A stretch of 64,000 nt of DNA from Acanthacorydalis orientalis (taxonomy: Eukaryota > Arthropoda > Insecta > Megaloptera > Corydalidae), in contig CM068317.1 in assembly GCA_034766995.1 (NCBI GenBank), positions 17,111,154 through 17,175,153 on the forward strand. Direction: 5' to 3'. Shown piece after piece: positions 24,661 through 36,104 of this stretch. The notes beneath the pieces are model-generated. The model was given only the letters and a program-made list of their open reading frames with translations. It was not told where the DNA came from and ran no database searches. Made by a program: the position numbers and the translations under genes. Each line of letters starts with the position of its first letter. The first letter of the stretch is position 1.

Positions 24661-25317
24661 CTGGAAGGAGGTAACCGATTTCAATGATTTCGTGTGACGA
24701 CAATAGATTTCTATTCTCTTTTGTTATAGATAGCATTCTGTGACTTATTGTTTCTGCTTCATAATCGTACGGTTGTGATTACTTCTGCGTCCTTTGGATA
24801 CATTTTTTTTATTTATTCAACATACGTACCAACACCAAAGTCTGTGACACTACCAATCACAATTCATTTCAATCGCAAATATAAGAATGCTAATTAAGCG
24901 CATTAATTCCATTCAAATGAATTTCGCTTTCTTTCTCGATTTGTTCGCAATTAAAAAGTATTTCTTTAAATTTAAATTCTGCACCATAATCTACACAATC
25001 TCTCTTTTATTACAATTATTAAATTAATTTTTACTTTTCATTTTCGACCAATATAAGTAATATAAATAAAAACTGCGCGTTTCCAAAAAGAATTTCAAAT
25101 TTATATTATATATTTAGGTATATTATTTTAAAATATTTTAGTTCAGAAAATTATATCATTACATTAATCCAAGTTATTATACAATCAATCAAAATGGTAT
25201 CTTTTATTTCAATTCAAATGACATTTTTTAAAAAAATTAAGAATATTAGAAATCAAATTGATACTAAATTAGTAAACACAAACAATATATACTTCATAAT
25301 TGCATAATTCTGAAATA
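24661..25317. other. Non-coding stretch
   Basis: Composition declines from moderate to strongly AT. If a donor at 24633 is real, this would be intron. No other feature seen. Confidence 0.4.
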
Positions 25318-25368
<51 letters not shown>

Positions 25369-25401
25369 GAATGTATATATGTATGTATATATACGTATAC
25401 A
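25318..25401. repeat. (AT)n microsatellite, interrupted
   Basis: AT array with GTAT, GAATGT and ACGT interruptions. Confidence 0.95.
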
Positions 25402-25630
25402 GTATCCCTTCGACGAATGACTTCCCCACCAAAGGACTGATCGCACAACGACTGGGCTTCATGAAACCCAGTTGTAACAAAAGAGATCCCGATTTACCTG
25501 GACATAAGTCTATGAAAGACAGATTAACATTGTTGCTAGGAGCTAATGAATCTGTTGATTTTAAATTAAATTCTCTCCTCGTTTATCATCCACAGATTCC
25601 ACGTGTTTTAGACAGCACAAAGTGATAAAA
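25402..25630 (+). pseudogene. Tigger/pogo-like transposase fragment
   Basis: The open frame ending at 25625 reads STNDFPTKGLIAQRLGFMKP, then PGHKSMKDRLTLLLGANES, DFKLNSLLVYH and PQIPRVL. This matches the DDE_1 core of Tigger-type transposases (pattern G-K-SKDRLTLLLG-NA-GDFKLKPLLVYHSENPRAL). The upstream DETG motif and the downstream catalytic part are missing, and the frame begins in the AT array. A fragment of about 65 codons, not active. It is a different lineage from the pogo-like element at 9504. Confidence 0.78.
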
Positions 25631-25659
25631 ACAAAATGATACACTGGGGGCACAAGTAA

Positions 25660-25974
25660 CTTCATCAGTTGGAAAAATCGATTTTGGAGGGGAAGATATT
25701 GGGGAGGGATAAAGTTAAAGAAGACCTACATGTTATGAGTAGTGACAGATCAAAAAGCTTATTAAGTGAATGGGGAACTGTTAAGAGTAAAATGAAATTC
25801 CATTTGGAATTTGAAAAGATTATAGTTTATATGTGCTAGTTTGAGGAAAGATTTTTCACCAAACTATATAGTGTCGCTGCCACAAAGAGGGCTAGAATTG
25901 ATTCCCCTACTCGGAGTAAATTACGGGAAATATTCATGGAGTATGATTTTTCCTCTAAGGACGAGCACTGGTAA
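25660..25974 (+). pseudogene. Unassigned coding-like stretch with one internal stop
   Basis: One frame stays open for 104 codons except for a single TAG at 25837-25839, unusual for this composition. Segments read LEKSILEGKILGRDKVKEDL, SEWGTVKSKMKFHLEFEK, then after the stop FEERFFTKLYSVAATKRARI, DSPTRSKLREIFMEYDF and SSKDEHW, ending TAA at 25972. The residue mix is charged and gene-like. I do not recognise the family. It follows the Tigger fragment by 35 bases in another frame, so it may be part of the same decayed element or of an inserted gene fragment. A possible acceptor (TTCATCAG at 25661-25668) and donor (GTAAAT at 25971) flank it. Confidence 0.4.
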
Positions 25975-26520
25975 ATTTCTGGCGTGGATCAGCCTCGAAT
26001 AAAAACAGATTATTAGCAACAACAGGTAAATCGAAGTAAATTATTTTCATTTCTTTACGCACCTTTAAAATGAAATTTTATATAATGAGCAGTTAGGATT
26101 TTCGCGGCTTTGCATCAATTAGAAGGTTTGCATATTATAATTTCCTTACACAACGATCATTTCTAGGAACGACCGTTAGTCCTGCATCAATTACGGTCGT
26201 TCAGCGTGAGTCTATTGTATATATAATTTTTTTAATTTATAATTACGTTAGGAATATAAAAGAATTTAAAATATAAATTTTCATTTATACACTACTCTGT
26301 TTTTACAATTCCGAAATTAAAAAAATAGATTTTTATTCTAAATAAAAATATGTTCAAAATTTATAGAAATGAAAACTTAGTTATAACGAGCATAGAAGTA
26401 AAGAATTTATTGCTATAAGAAGAAACTTTTTAAATACTCTAAAGGCAAAATTTACTATTATAACAGTTTAAAAGTTCCAATACTGTTCTTAAAAGTAAGA
26501 AAAACATTGGAATAACTATG

Positions 26521-26527
<7 letters not shown>
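25975..26527. other. Non-coding stretch with a perfect inverted repeat
   Basis: At 26167-26176 and 26193-26202 the ten-base arms GAACGACCGT and ACGGTCGTTC are perfectly complementary around a 16-base spacer. GCATCAATTA occurs twice, near 26112 and inside the spacer. The rest is AT-rich. Confidence 0.5.

Positions 26528-26573
<46 letters not shown>
26528..26573. repeat. (AT)n microsatellite
   Basis: About 22 AT units after GTGT. Confidence 0.97.
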
Positions 26574-26575
<2 letters not shown>

Positions 26576-28132
26576 TACAAGAAAGATTATTTTGAAGAAT
26601 GAATTAATAATTATATTAATCATTCTTTTTAATTATCTTAAATAATCAGATTTTGTACCTTATAAGTGCCAAAGTAATATAATCATTACTGGAACGATTT
26701 TTTGACAAAATTAATGTTAAAAACTGGGTTGAATTATAAAATACTATGTACATTAATGAAATTAATAAAAATCAATGATTAGATGTAATAGCATTTAAAT
26801 AACTTTGTATAAATTATATAAAGATGCCAAACCACAGTTTTCAAAATTGGCTCAGACTGATGTTAACAGAGATAAGAAAAGAGATTTTCGCTTTCTTTCT
26901 CGAAAAGATGAAATATAGAAGATATAATAGTCAATGAACAAAGTACTGTTAAATTCTTGAATAAGATATGAACATTAGAAACCAAATTATAAAGTAAAAT
27001 ATTATAAAATCTAGTACTGATTTTGATATTTAAAGTTATGAATGAAGTGTATGTTTTTTAATTAAATTTTTGCTTTTCATTAAAAACAACAACAATTGGT
27101 CAGTTATGTATTATACATCTAATTTTACCAAATTGTGCTATTGATAATTAACTCTTAAATTACTAATTTTAAAAATTATCTGATTATAACTTGAGAAGAA
27201 TCTATATTTTAAGCCTTCTTATTAAGATAATTATTTATTTTTTTAATCAAACAATTTGACATGAAGAACAACAAATTACAATCTAATGATTAGATTACGA
27301 TACAAGAACTTACAAATGAAATTTAAATTGACGAATTATAGAAAATAAATTCATGTCCATGTAAACTATAATTTACAATATTATTACAATCAAACATAAA
27401 TTGTAAGTAAAGAAATTAGAGAAAAAGAAAAGAAATTAAAAGTAAAAGAAATTAGAGAAAGAAGAGATTATCAAGATAAAATTATGAAATAAGATTAATT
27501 AAAACTATATTGCAAATGATTAGTAAATTTTTATATAAAATCACATATTTAATTCAGATTCCAAAGTTTTATTTCTGAATTGTCATTCAAGAATATTTAC
27601 ACAAATTTCATTTGTAGGTACAAGATAACAAATCACGTTAAAAATAAAAATTTATAATGATGTCTTATCAAAACACATATTTAAATTTTTTTACTAGTTC
27701 TAGACGTTTAACATAAAAAATATTTTGAAAACTGTTCATGTAAAGTAAGAAAAAATCCAATTTTATTTTCACTGTTTCTGAAGATAATCATTATATTCAT
27801 TAAATACTAAAGTGATGTAAAAAATAAAGCAATATTTATCAATTTTAAAAATCGAACAATATTGCTTTACAATGATAAAAATTGAGTTTTGTATTGTGTA
27901 TCTTTTGAGTAAAGTGATATCCCAGTCCACATTGAAAAATTAAAATACGGAAAAAATCACTACGAATAATTTGTAATCAGTCTATATAATTTTTAAAGAA
28001 TGTTTAAAAACCATATTACAGAAACGGAAATAATATAAATATTTTAATATGATTTTTGTCAGTAGTATGAAATAATATTAAATTCAAATAATAATTTCTT
28101 TTTTATAACCAGTAGTTTCTAAAATCTTTCTA

Positions 28133-28136
<4 letters not shown>
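26574..28136. other. AT-rich non-coding stretch
   Basis: No element or open frame recognised. A purine-rich patch (AGAAATTAGAGAAAGAAGAG) sits near 27450. Confidence 0.5.

Positions 28137-28210
<74 letters not shown>
28137..28210. repeat. Compound (TA)n(GA)n microsatellite
   Basis: TA units to 28168 switch directly to GA units to 28210 with one AAAG interruption. Confidence 0.97.
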
Positions 28211-28949
28211 TTATTTAATTTGTTTTTAGATGAAAATAATTTTATATTAAAAAATGATCATTTATATTTACATTCAGGTTTTAAATGTTTAAAAATAAAA
28301 TATGTATGTATGATTAAAATTTCCACTTGAGATATCAGAAACATTATAAAAGTATAGAAATATTTTTCTGGAATTTAATATGCTTTAGATTATTTAACAG
28401 TTATGACTTTTTTTCATTTCATAAAGGACTTTCACGTAATCTTTGCTCATATAATTTGTTCAAAAACTCATTTGTATATAAACTCATGTCTACAGATGCA
28501 TAACAGATTTAAACTGACGTATACTTATACATGTTTATCAGAAGGTTAATCCTGAATCGTTTTCATATTAATATAAAACTCATCAGCACTTGCGGTCATC
28601 ATCTCTTGATATATCAGTCGTGATTTGAGCGAGCCCTTGTTCATCATATACGATGATACGACACTAAATCACGCCAAGAACGGCTGATTAAGGTTGTTGT
28701 GATGACGTCTGGCGCATTCTCTGCTATTCATGTTCCTCAATTTCGCTTGCTTCATCGTTAAATGTATACATCACGCAACGAACCATATAATAGTGATCAT
28801 GCAACGGGATGAATGATATTCCTATATGAAAATAGTTGATGCGTAATGGAGTTACTGTTTTCTGAATGAACGTCCTGACCTTTTATATAGAGGACATGTT
28901 GTCACCATTTAACGACTATTATTACTTGACATATTTTATTTGAAAATAC
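28211..28949. other. Non-coding stretch with a GC-richer part at 28490-28900
   Basis: The middle part has several CpG-containing segments, a TGACGTCT motif near 28704, and the hairpin listed at 28619-28673. No open frame of note. Confidence 0.4.
28619..28673. other. Inverted repeat / hairpin
   Basis: Eight-base arms CGTGATTT (28619-28626) and AAATCACG (28666-28673) are perfectly complementary. The loop holds a smaller stem ATCAT/ATGAT around ATACG. Could fold in DNA or RNA; no known family. Confidence 0.45.
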
Positions 28950-28950
28950 T

Positions 28951-28979
<29 letters not shown>
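28950..28979. repeat. (AT)n microsatellite
   Basis: About 15 TA units. Confidence 0.95.
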
Positions 28980-28983
<4 letters not shown>

Positions 28984-29565
28984 TTCACATACTCATAATA
29001 ATTGAATTAAAAGATTTTTACATATTTTTTTAAGACCTTCATTAATCTATAATATTTATTTATTATTTGCTATTTAAAGAAAAATGATACTTGGAATAAA
29101 AAATAATGATTGTTTTACTGTGATGTAATTTACTGTTTTTTTTATGAAAAAAATGTTTTTTGTCTAGAATTAAGACAATATTAGTAACGTCTACAACTCT
29201 TACAGAAACAGAATGTATTATTTAATAACATTATTCAAAAATTCAGTCCAGTAATCATTTGAAAATGATATTGGAAATCGTTTGTTAATTATTTTCTAAC
29301 TTCGAATTTTTTAAAAATAATATATATCACTAGCGGTCTTTCATGTATATATAAGAGCAAATCACACAACATAAAAAAGTAAATATCTATATTAATTTTA
29401 ACAGAGATATCTTTGAATTTTTATGTTGGTACTTTTGATAATTTATATTATTTACAAAAACCCTTCCATTTTATGGCATATGCGTTGAGTGAAGAAAATA
29501 CTTTAAAAATAGAAACTTGTTTTATTATTATTTATATTATTTACGAAAGAAAAAATATATAAATA
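28980..29565. other. AT-rich non-coding stretch
   Basis: Nothing recognised. Confidence 0.5.
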
Positions 29566-30382
29566 TACGTAAGTCGTTTTATGTGGCTGGTAAGTTTCTA
29601 AGACGTGGCACAACCATTCATTTGGTAACATCACGGTTATCAAGTGCCATTTTTCAAACTAGCATAGGCGAAATTTTAGCCTTAATCGGCGCGTTTTTCG
29701 GGTTCTACAGATGTTTGAAACGAGCATTATAGCAGTACCACAAAAATAAAAAAAAACGACAGGCCTTCTTTGATCGATTCGTCACCGTAGTTGAAACATG
29801 GATTCACTATTACACACCTGAGTCGAAGCAGCATTTAAATCAGTGGATAACGATTTATGAAAATCCGTTGAAAAAGGCGAAACTCGTTTTGGGGGCTGGG
29901 AAGGTGATGGTGACTGTTTTTTGGCATTCCCGAGGAATCATCCTGGTCGACTACATATCGAAGAGACAAACGATAACAGGAGCCTACTATGCAACATTAT
30001 TGGACCGTTTAAAAGAAAAGCTGAAACAAAAACGACCAAGATTGGCACAAAAAAAATGTTTTTTCACTAGGACAACGCACCGTTCCACAAATAGACCGTC
30101 GCAATGGTAAAATTGCACTAATTAGGCTTCGAATTGATTCCTCATCTACCCTTTTCTCCGGACATGGCGCCGTGCGACTTCTTCCTTCTCCCAAACTTGA
30201 AAATTTGGCTCAGTGGGAAGAAATTACCTTAAAATGAGGATGTTATCGCCGCCGTCATTGCGTATTTTGTAGACTCGTTGGACTGAATATAAAGCCCTCA
30301 ATAAAGACTATGTTGAGAAATAAAATCCATTTTTTTCCAAAAAATGGTTTTTAACTGGCTTTTTGTCATGCTTATCAAACAA

Positions 30383-30384
<2 letters not shown>
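29566..30384 (+). mobile_element. Irritans-type mariner, N-terminally deleted and decayed
   Basis: Termini: the left GTCGTTTTATGTGGCTGG and right, reversed, GCGTTGTTTGATAAGCATG resemble each other and the ends of the copy at 51953-53155. The 5' leader (GGTTCTACAGATGTTTGAAA at about 29700) is shared with that copy. The catalytic part reads TVVETWIHYYTPESKQHLNQ, GAGKVMVTVFWHSRGIILVD, RQTITGAYYATLLDRLKEKL, then with frameshifts a worn HQDNAPFHKS, FELIPHLPFSPDMAPCDFFL (third D present) and NLKIWLSGKK. The DNA jumps from the leader to TVVETW, so most of the HTH half is deleted. The open frame 29868-30110 covers only the middle. Inactive. The right end abuts an (AT)n array. Confidence 0.88.
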
Positions 30385-30385
<1 letters not shown>

Positions 30386-30437
<52 letters not shown>

Positions 30438-30441
30438 ATAT

Positions 30442-30484
<43 letters not shown>
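30386..30484. repeat. (AT)n microsatellite, double array
   Basis: Two AT arrays separated by TTGATATTATG, beginning at the right terminus of the mariner. Confidence 0.97.
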
Positions 30485-30487
<3 letters not shown>

Positions 30488-31562
30488 CAATCATTCTTTG
30501 TTGTTAAAAAATCTAACTTGGAGAACTTATCGAGGTAATTGTCTATTTTATTCTATAATTAAATATTCGTAATTATCAAATGAATTTTAATATAAATAAA
30601 CATTAAACTAAATTGCAATATAAAAATATTTCTTTATTAATCAAATATTTTAATTAAATAATAATACTTTTATATAACTAAAATAAACTTTTTACATGTC
30701 ACTTCCAATTTAATAATAGAATATAACATATTAATATTCAATATATATTATTTTTACTTCTTAATCATTTTGTTAAGAACAGAATGAATCTACTTTGAAT
30801 ACCAAGTTCTGAATTTAGATGCATTGTGAATCCATCATTATCTTTACAAAGGTGAAGTTAAAACGTCACCAATCGATGACGTTTGCGAATTGAATCAAAC
30901 GATTAAAAGCTTTTAAAATGCCCTTGTTGTATTCCAAGTAAAGCCACACACAAAGCCAGCACAAGCCTCTGGATCACTAGCTTTGTCAACGCTAACACCA
31001 CAGAGTTATAACTAGTTGTATTTGCTTGTGATGTAATTGTTATATTATAACAAATATAAATATAAAGGTGACTTGAATTGATTAAATATCCGATCAAAAT
31101 TAAATATTAAATTGAGTATATACCAAAAATATTTAATGTTCTCTATTATAATAAGTAGAGAGAGTTCCATTATATGTAATCATAAAAGATTCAAACGTTA
31201 TAACACCGCTCAATTAAGATGAAAAAAATTCATGTATTATGTTATTGACTGTGTCCATCTTAATTTTACATGCTTCCATTCCATTTTAGTTCTATTTAAC
31301 CTCGGTATTGAAGACAGTGATAACTCATATACTAATTATTTTGTAAGGACATAAGGGCAAAAGATATATATCCATTCATTAACTTTCTTTACCTTATATG
31401 TATTAATTAGTATTAAATATTAATATGATATGATGCAGACATTAACATTTTTTTTATTCATAAATAAAAAATCATATAAACAGAATTATAAATAAATAAG
31501 AACATGAATGACTTTGTAATTATTAAAGTTTTAAAAATAATATATTACATTAAATATTTGGC

Positions 31563-31566
<4 letters not shown>
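30485..31566. other. AT-rich non-coding stretch
   Basis: A slightly GC-richer patch at 30840-31030 has short open frames on the minus strand but nothing recognisable. Confidence 0.45.

Positions 31567-31627
<61 letters not shown>
31567..31627. repeat. (AT)n microsatellite at the 5' side of the LINE
   Basis: About 29 AT units ending ATATATAAT, the same string that follows the LINE's 3' tail at about 34818-34828, so it may be the target-site duplication. Confidence 0.95.
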
Positions 31628-31629
<2 letters not shown>

Positions 31630-31832
31630 CCTCCCCCAAATTCCTACTTCATTGCCTCAAAGTGGCGGGAAGGTGCGAACGGGATTTCAAGGAGATGTGC
31701 TGTGATATTCTTTGAATATTGGCAGGTTTAACCATACAGAGAAAACTTGAAAATTATTCCCGGCCAAAATGAAGAGGTACTCGCCAATACGCAAGTGGGA
31801 TCAGCGTGGCGAGTCATGATCCCAAACCTTAC

Positions 31833-32748
31833 ATGATGAGTACAAATACAAAACGGCCCTCATTCTCCGGAGGCCTACTTGTCCCCTGCTGTGGCAGTAG
31901 CAGGGACCAAGGCAAGATGGCAGAGGGTGCTAAGAATCCCCGGAGTCTAAACACCGACTGCCCTTCTCTCTATTCTTTCCACAGGTCATCTACGCTTAAT
32001 ATCTCTACCTATAATTGCAGGTCACTATCGAACGAAGAAAGACTGGAAGAACTCCAAGAAGAACTGACCAAAATTAAGTGGGACATTATAGGACTTAGTG
32101 AAGTACGAAGAAAAGGAGAAAAAACGCTTGAAATGAAAAACGGAGATTTTCTTTACTATCGTGGATCAGAAAAAGGAAATATAGGAGGAATCGGATTTAT
32201 CGTAAGTAAGAAACTAAAGGATAACATTGTGGAAATAGAAAGCACATCAGAACGTGCGGCGAGATTGGTAATTCAAATATCGAAGAGGTATCAAATCCAA
32301 ATCATGCAAGTCTACGCACCTACAACAGCTCATAAGGACGAAGAAGTTGAAGATTTTTACCAAGAAATAGGAAAACTTAACGACAAAGGAAACTGTCACT
32401 ACAAAATTATAATGGGAGACTTTAACGCAAAGATCGGAGAAAGGCAAGAAAACGATAATGTAGTTGGAAAATTTGGCTTTGGAACAAGGAATGAAAGAGG
32501 AAATCGACTAATTGATTTTGCAGAGAGCACGGGTTTATATGTTATGAACTCCTTTTTCAAGAAAAATATCAAAAGTTAATGGACATGGAAAGGTCCCAAT
32601 AACATCAAAAACGAAATAGACTACATCCTGGTAAATAAAAAATCAATTGTGGAAGATTGTTCCGTATTAAATAGATTTAATGCCGGAAGCGATCATCGGA
32701 TGGTAAGAAGCAGAATACGCATAAATTCAAGACTGGAAAAAGAAAACT
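31833..32748 (+). pseudogene. RTE endonuclease domain (EEP/APE-type)
   Basis: I chose the first in-frame ATG (31833). The frame is open from 31806, but that codon is GTG. All endonuclease landmarks can be read: ISTYNCRSL, IGLSEVRRKG (catalytic Glu), IMQVYAPT, KIIMGDFNAKIG (Asp and Asn), then after a TAA at 32577-32579 the same frame goes on WTWKGPNN, EIDYILVNK and AGSDHRMV (the Ser-Asp-His motif). Thus a single stop codon splits an otherwise complete domain. The frame shifts near 32746 within GAAAACTTTTC. This is the domain often labelled craniofacial development protein 2-like in insect annotations because a BovB-type RTE sequence was captured by that mammalian gene. Confidence 0.93.
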
Positions 32749-34126
32749 TTTCAGGACTCCGAGGAAGACAATTAATATTCAAACTCTAGAAGAGAGAAAG
32801 GTAGAATTTGAAATAGAATTAAAAAACCGTTTTGACATATTGGAGAACGCAGATGCGAATGTAGAAGAAAAAGTGGTTGAAATTATCAAAGAATCCGCGC
32901 AAGAAATAGGAGGAATCCTTAAAATAAAATTAAATAAGAAAATATCAGAAAAAACTAAATGTCTAATGAAGAAGAGAAGAGAAATAAAACTAACAGATAA
33001 TGTGAAAAACCGAATCGAATATATCGAACTTGGCAAAACAGTGAGGAAGTGTATTAGAGAAGACGTTCTAAAGTACAACAATGAACTAATTAAGAAGACT
33101 ATTGAAGAAAATAAAAGCTACCGAAAAATGAAACAGAGCTTAACGATTGGCAAAGAACATATAACTGCCTTGAAATTAGATGATGGGAGCAGAATTCTCA
33201 ACAAAAAGGAAATCATTAAAAGAGTAGAAGAATTCTACACAGACCTACAAAAATACATATAACAAAGAAAACGAGAATAGAAAACATACAAACCAAGGTG
33301 TCCCACCCGTGCTACCGGAAGAGGTTACATATGCAATAAAGAATATGAAAAATGGAAGAGCAGCCGGAAATGATGGGTTAATAGCAGAAATTTTCAAGTT
33401 AGTAGGAGAAAAAACAGAAAAAGTTCTCGCTGATATATTCACTGCTTGTATACAAAAAAGAACTATCCCAGATAAATGGAATGAAGCCACCGTAATTCTT
33501 CTACACAAGAAAGAAGATAAAGAAGATTTGAAGAATTATCGGCCGATTAGTTTACTACCTACGATATATAAGATCTTTACAAAAATAATTTCGAAACGTC
33601 TACAAGTGCAACTAGATTTCGCCCAACCAAGGGAACAAGCTGGATTTAGAACTGGATTTAGTACAATGGATCATATTCAAGTAGTGAGAGAAGTAATAAG
33701 CCGGTCAAATGAATACCAAATACCAGTGTGTCTTGGATTTATAGACTATGAGAAGGCTTTCGACTCCATCACCACCCTGTCGGTAATATCTGCATTGAAG
33801 AACCAGGACATAGAGGGCACATATATCGAGCTGCTAGATAACATCTATAAAAAAGCAACGATGTCGGTGAAGCTACATGAAGAAACAAGAAAGATAAAAA
33901 TCGTGAAAGGTGTAGGACAGGGAGATGCAATCCCTCCGAAATTGTTTACTGCGGCCTTGGAAGAAGTATTCAAATCGCTCGAATGGAAGGACAAAGGTAT
34001 CGAGATAAAGGGCGAAAGATTAAGCCATCTCCGGTTTGCCGATGATATAGTTATTTTCGCAAATACTCCGGAAGAGTTGCAAAAGAGGATAGAAGAACTA
34101 AACGATGCCAGTCAAAAATCGGCCTC
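32749..34126 (+). pseudogene. RTE linker and reverse transcriptase domain
   Basis: Linker 32749-33262 is Lys/Glu-rich with likely coiled coil. It ends KYI and stop, and the reading continues in another frame from about 33262 (KENENRKHTNQGV). RT landmarks in 33309-34126: MKNGRAAGNDGL, WNEATVILLHKK, NYRPISLLPTIYKIFTKII, EQAGFRTGFSTMDHI, GFIDYEKAFDSI (first catalytic Asp, about residue 145), GVGQGDAIPP, and LRFADDIVIF (catalytic FADD, about residue 243). The palm is intact at residue level. At 34112-34117 one A is missing from an A-run compared with the copy at 648-654, which throws the frame out at SQKSAST. Confidence 0.95.
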
Positions 34127-34800
34127 AACATGAATCATACAAAGACAAAAGTACTGTTCAATGCGTTTGTTTGTCGGAAGAAAATTGAAATAAAAGGAAC
34201 GGAAATAGAAGAAGTTACGAAATATGTCTATCTAGGCCAGCTTATCAACAGAGATGGATCATTCACTGAAGAAGTAAACAGGAGAATAAAAATGGACGAA
34301 ACGCCTCTTTCGGACGAAACGCCTCGATATTTAAATCAACAATCCCACTCTGTTTAAAGAAAAAAGTATTCGATCAGTGTATACTTCCGGTCCTTACCTA
34401 CGGCAGCGAAACATGGGTGCTTAACACCAAAATAGTTCAAAGACTCCAAACAACACAACGAAGTATGGAACGATGCATGTTGGGAATAACAAGAAGAGAT
34501 AGAAAGAGAATAGAATGGATACGAAAACAAACAGGAGTCACAGATATCATAAGAAGAGTAAAGAGTCTGAAATGGAAATGGGCAGGACATATCGCGAGAA
34601 GAGAAGACAACCGATGGACAAGAGAAATTATTGATTGGGAACCAAGGAATATGAAAAGACCGAGAAAGAGACCAATGAACAGATGGAATAAGGATATTAA
34701 AAACTTTCTTGGAAAACTGTAGAAAAGAGAGGCACTGAATCGAACAAAATGGAAAATCATGGAAGAGGCCTTTATCCAGCAGTGGATTGACAGGGGCTGA
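34127..34800 (+). pseudogene. RTE C-terminal region after the RT palm
   Basis: Frame 34130-34357 reads MNHTKTKVLFNAFV, KYVYLGQLINRDGS and RRIKM, then loses register around 34290, where DETP is duplicated by a short repeat (GACGAAACGCCTC twice). A third frame gives KKKVFDQCILPVLTYGSETW, RSMERCMLGITRRDRKRIEW, LKWKWAGHIARREDNRW and WNKDIKNFLGKL. A TAG at 34720 interrupts, and the same frame then reads TKWKIMEEAFIQQWIDRG to TGA at 34798-34800, which I take as the natural end. LTYGSETW and HIARR are conserved blocks of RTE and related LINEs. Confidence 0.92.
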
Positions 34801-34917
34801 AGATGATGATGATGATATATATATAATAGGGTTATTCACAAGTAAGGAACGTTTTGTTTTGTGTAGCGATTGAAAACTTTTAAAAAGAAAAATAATCGTT
34901 TTAGAGGACGTAAATGA

Positions 34918-35463
34918 CTAGTTTGGTAGAAAAATAATTGCGGATTTTGTTTTATGAATTTTAACCTTAATTCTTTTCAGTGTATTTATGTAATATCCTT
35001 TTAAAGTGCATTTTTTAGTCTGAATTTTGGTAACATCGACTGGTTTTGTTATTAATTTTGCTTCAAATTGTGTTATTGAATTAAAAATGAAAAAGAACCA
35101 AATAAGAGTAAACATTTTGTATTTGTTGAAAATAGGTGGTAAAACTGCAGAAACTGCTCGTAAACTAAACGGATGCTTTAGGTGTGGGTACTGTTATGAA
35201 ACGTACGGCGCAATGTTGGTTACAAAAAATTCGTGCTAGAGACGAAAGCCTTGAAGATTAAGAAGGTCACGGACATTCTTCTTCAGTTTATAACAACCAA
35301 CTGAAGGCATTAGTTGAATTAAAAACATGCACAACATTTCGAGAGCTTACACAAAAGTTAGGTGTTAGTCATCCACAGTTCTGAACTACTTAAAACCACT
35401 AAAATTAAGAAATGTACATGTATTTGAAGGTCATAAACTACAATTGTTTTTCTATCAACCTAA
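34918..35463 (+). mobile_element. Cecropia-type mariner deletion derivative, copy B
   Basis: Left end GGTAGAAAAATAATTGCGG and right end TTGTTTTTCTATCAACCTAA form the inverted termini, followed by TA. The coding remnant starts MKKNQIRVNILYLLKIGGKT (35089), continues TAETARKLN and, after a frameshift, TAQCWLQKIRARDESLED and VYNNQLKALVELK. It goes to the 3' terminus right after the LKPLKLRN-like segment, with no catalytic domain. Separated from the LINE tail by about 100 bases. Confidence 0.88.
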
Positions 35464-36040
35464 TAATTTGTATTCACCGAGTAATAATTATAGACTCTTT
35501 TTTAATTTCAATAGACAAAAATTACAACTTATATAACTAATAAATGTAAATCTGTAATCTCTGCTTCATAACATTCATTTACTCAGTTTTCATAAGCATG
35601 CAATGTAACTTTTTCATCCTTAAATCTTTCATTCCGATGCAGTAAACTCTTAGTTGTCAGTGTGTTTTTATCTACAATTATCTGTTGTGATATTTTTAAA
35701 TATATTTCTTTATTTTCTTGTTTTACATATGTTATATTGATATTAATTCGCTAGTATAAGAATTGACCTTGGTGTTCAGCTAATTAAAAATCCTTCTATT
35801 CGTTCATAAGTATAATTTTAATAAAAAATAGCGGTAAACTATATTTACTGCACCGGTGCGGAGAGTTATTTTTAAAAAGAAACTGGGTTGGAAGCGTTAA
35901 AGTATGAAACTACGTGGAACGAAAGTACGTAGATGAATTTTCAATTTAAAATGTGATCACGATTTTTCATTTTTCCTTCGTTTTAATTTCTCCGTTTCAG
36001 CTATTTTCTTGAATATTGTTGGAATAATAATAACAGCTAC

Positions 36041-36042
<2 letters not shown>
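35464..36042. other. AT-rich non-coding stretch
   Basis: Nothing recognised. Confidence 0.5.

Positions 36043-36104
<62 letters not shown>
36043..36104. repeat. (AT)n microsatellite
   Basis: About 30 AT units with one GT interruption. Confidence 0.97.

Larger units (their letters stand above)
31628..34815 (+). mobile_element. RTE-clade LINE, nearly full length, non-functional
   Basis: About 3.2 kb, the usual size of RTE elements. Order: GC-richer 5' leader (31628-31990), apurinic/apyrimidinic-like endonuclease, linker, reverse transcriptase, C-terminal region, stop at 34798 and a short 3' tail of GAT units followed by AT units. RTE elements encode one endonuclease-RT polyprotein and insert by target-primed reverse transcription; their short simple-repeat tails match what is seen. 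Probable target duplication ATATATATATAAT on both sides. This copy carries an in-frame stop at 32577, frameshifts near 32746, 33262, 34117 and 34290, and a stop at 34720, so it cannot make the full protein. Two further remnants of the same family lie at 114-1343 and 41595-41985. Confidence 0.93.

Noticed and set aside
30308..30572. Frames made of Tyr-Ile repeats on both strands
   Set aside because: Translations of the (AT)n array, not genes.
30903..31097. Minus-strand frames at a mildly GC-richer patch, including a short Cys-containing segment
   Set aside because: About 30 codons between stops, no supported start or splice site, no known family.
34354..34839. 161-codon Ser/Phe-rich minus-strand frame
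   Set aside because: Antisense to the LINE C-terminal region; its composition follows from the Lys/Arg-rich sense strand.
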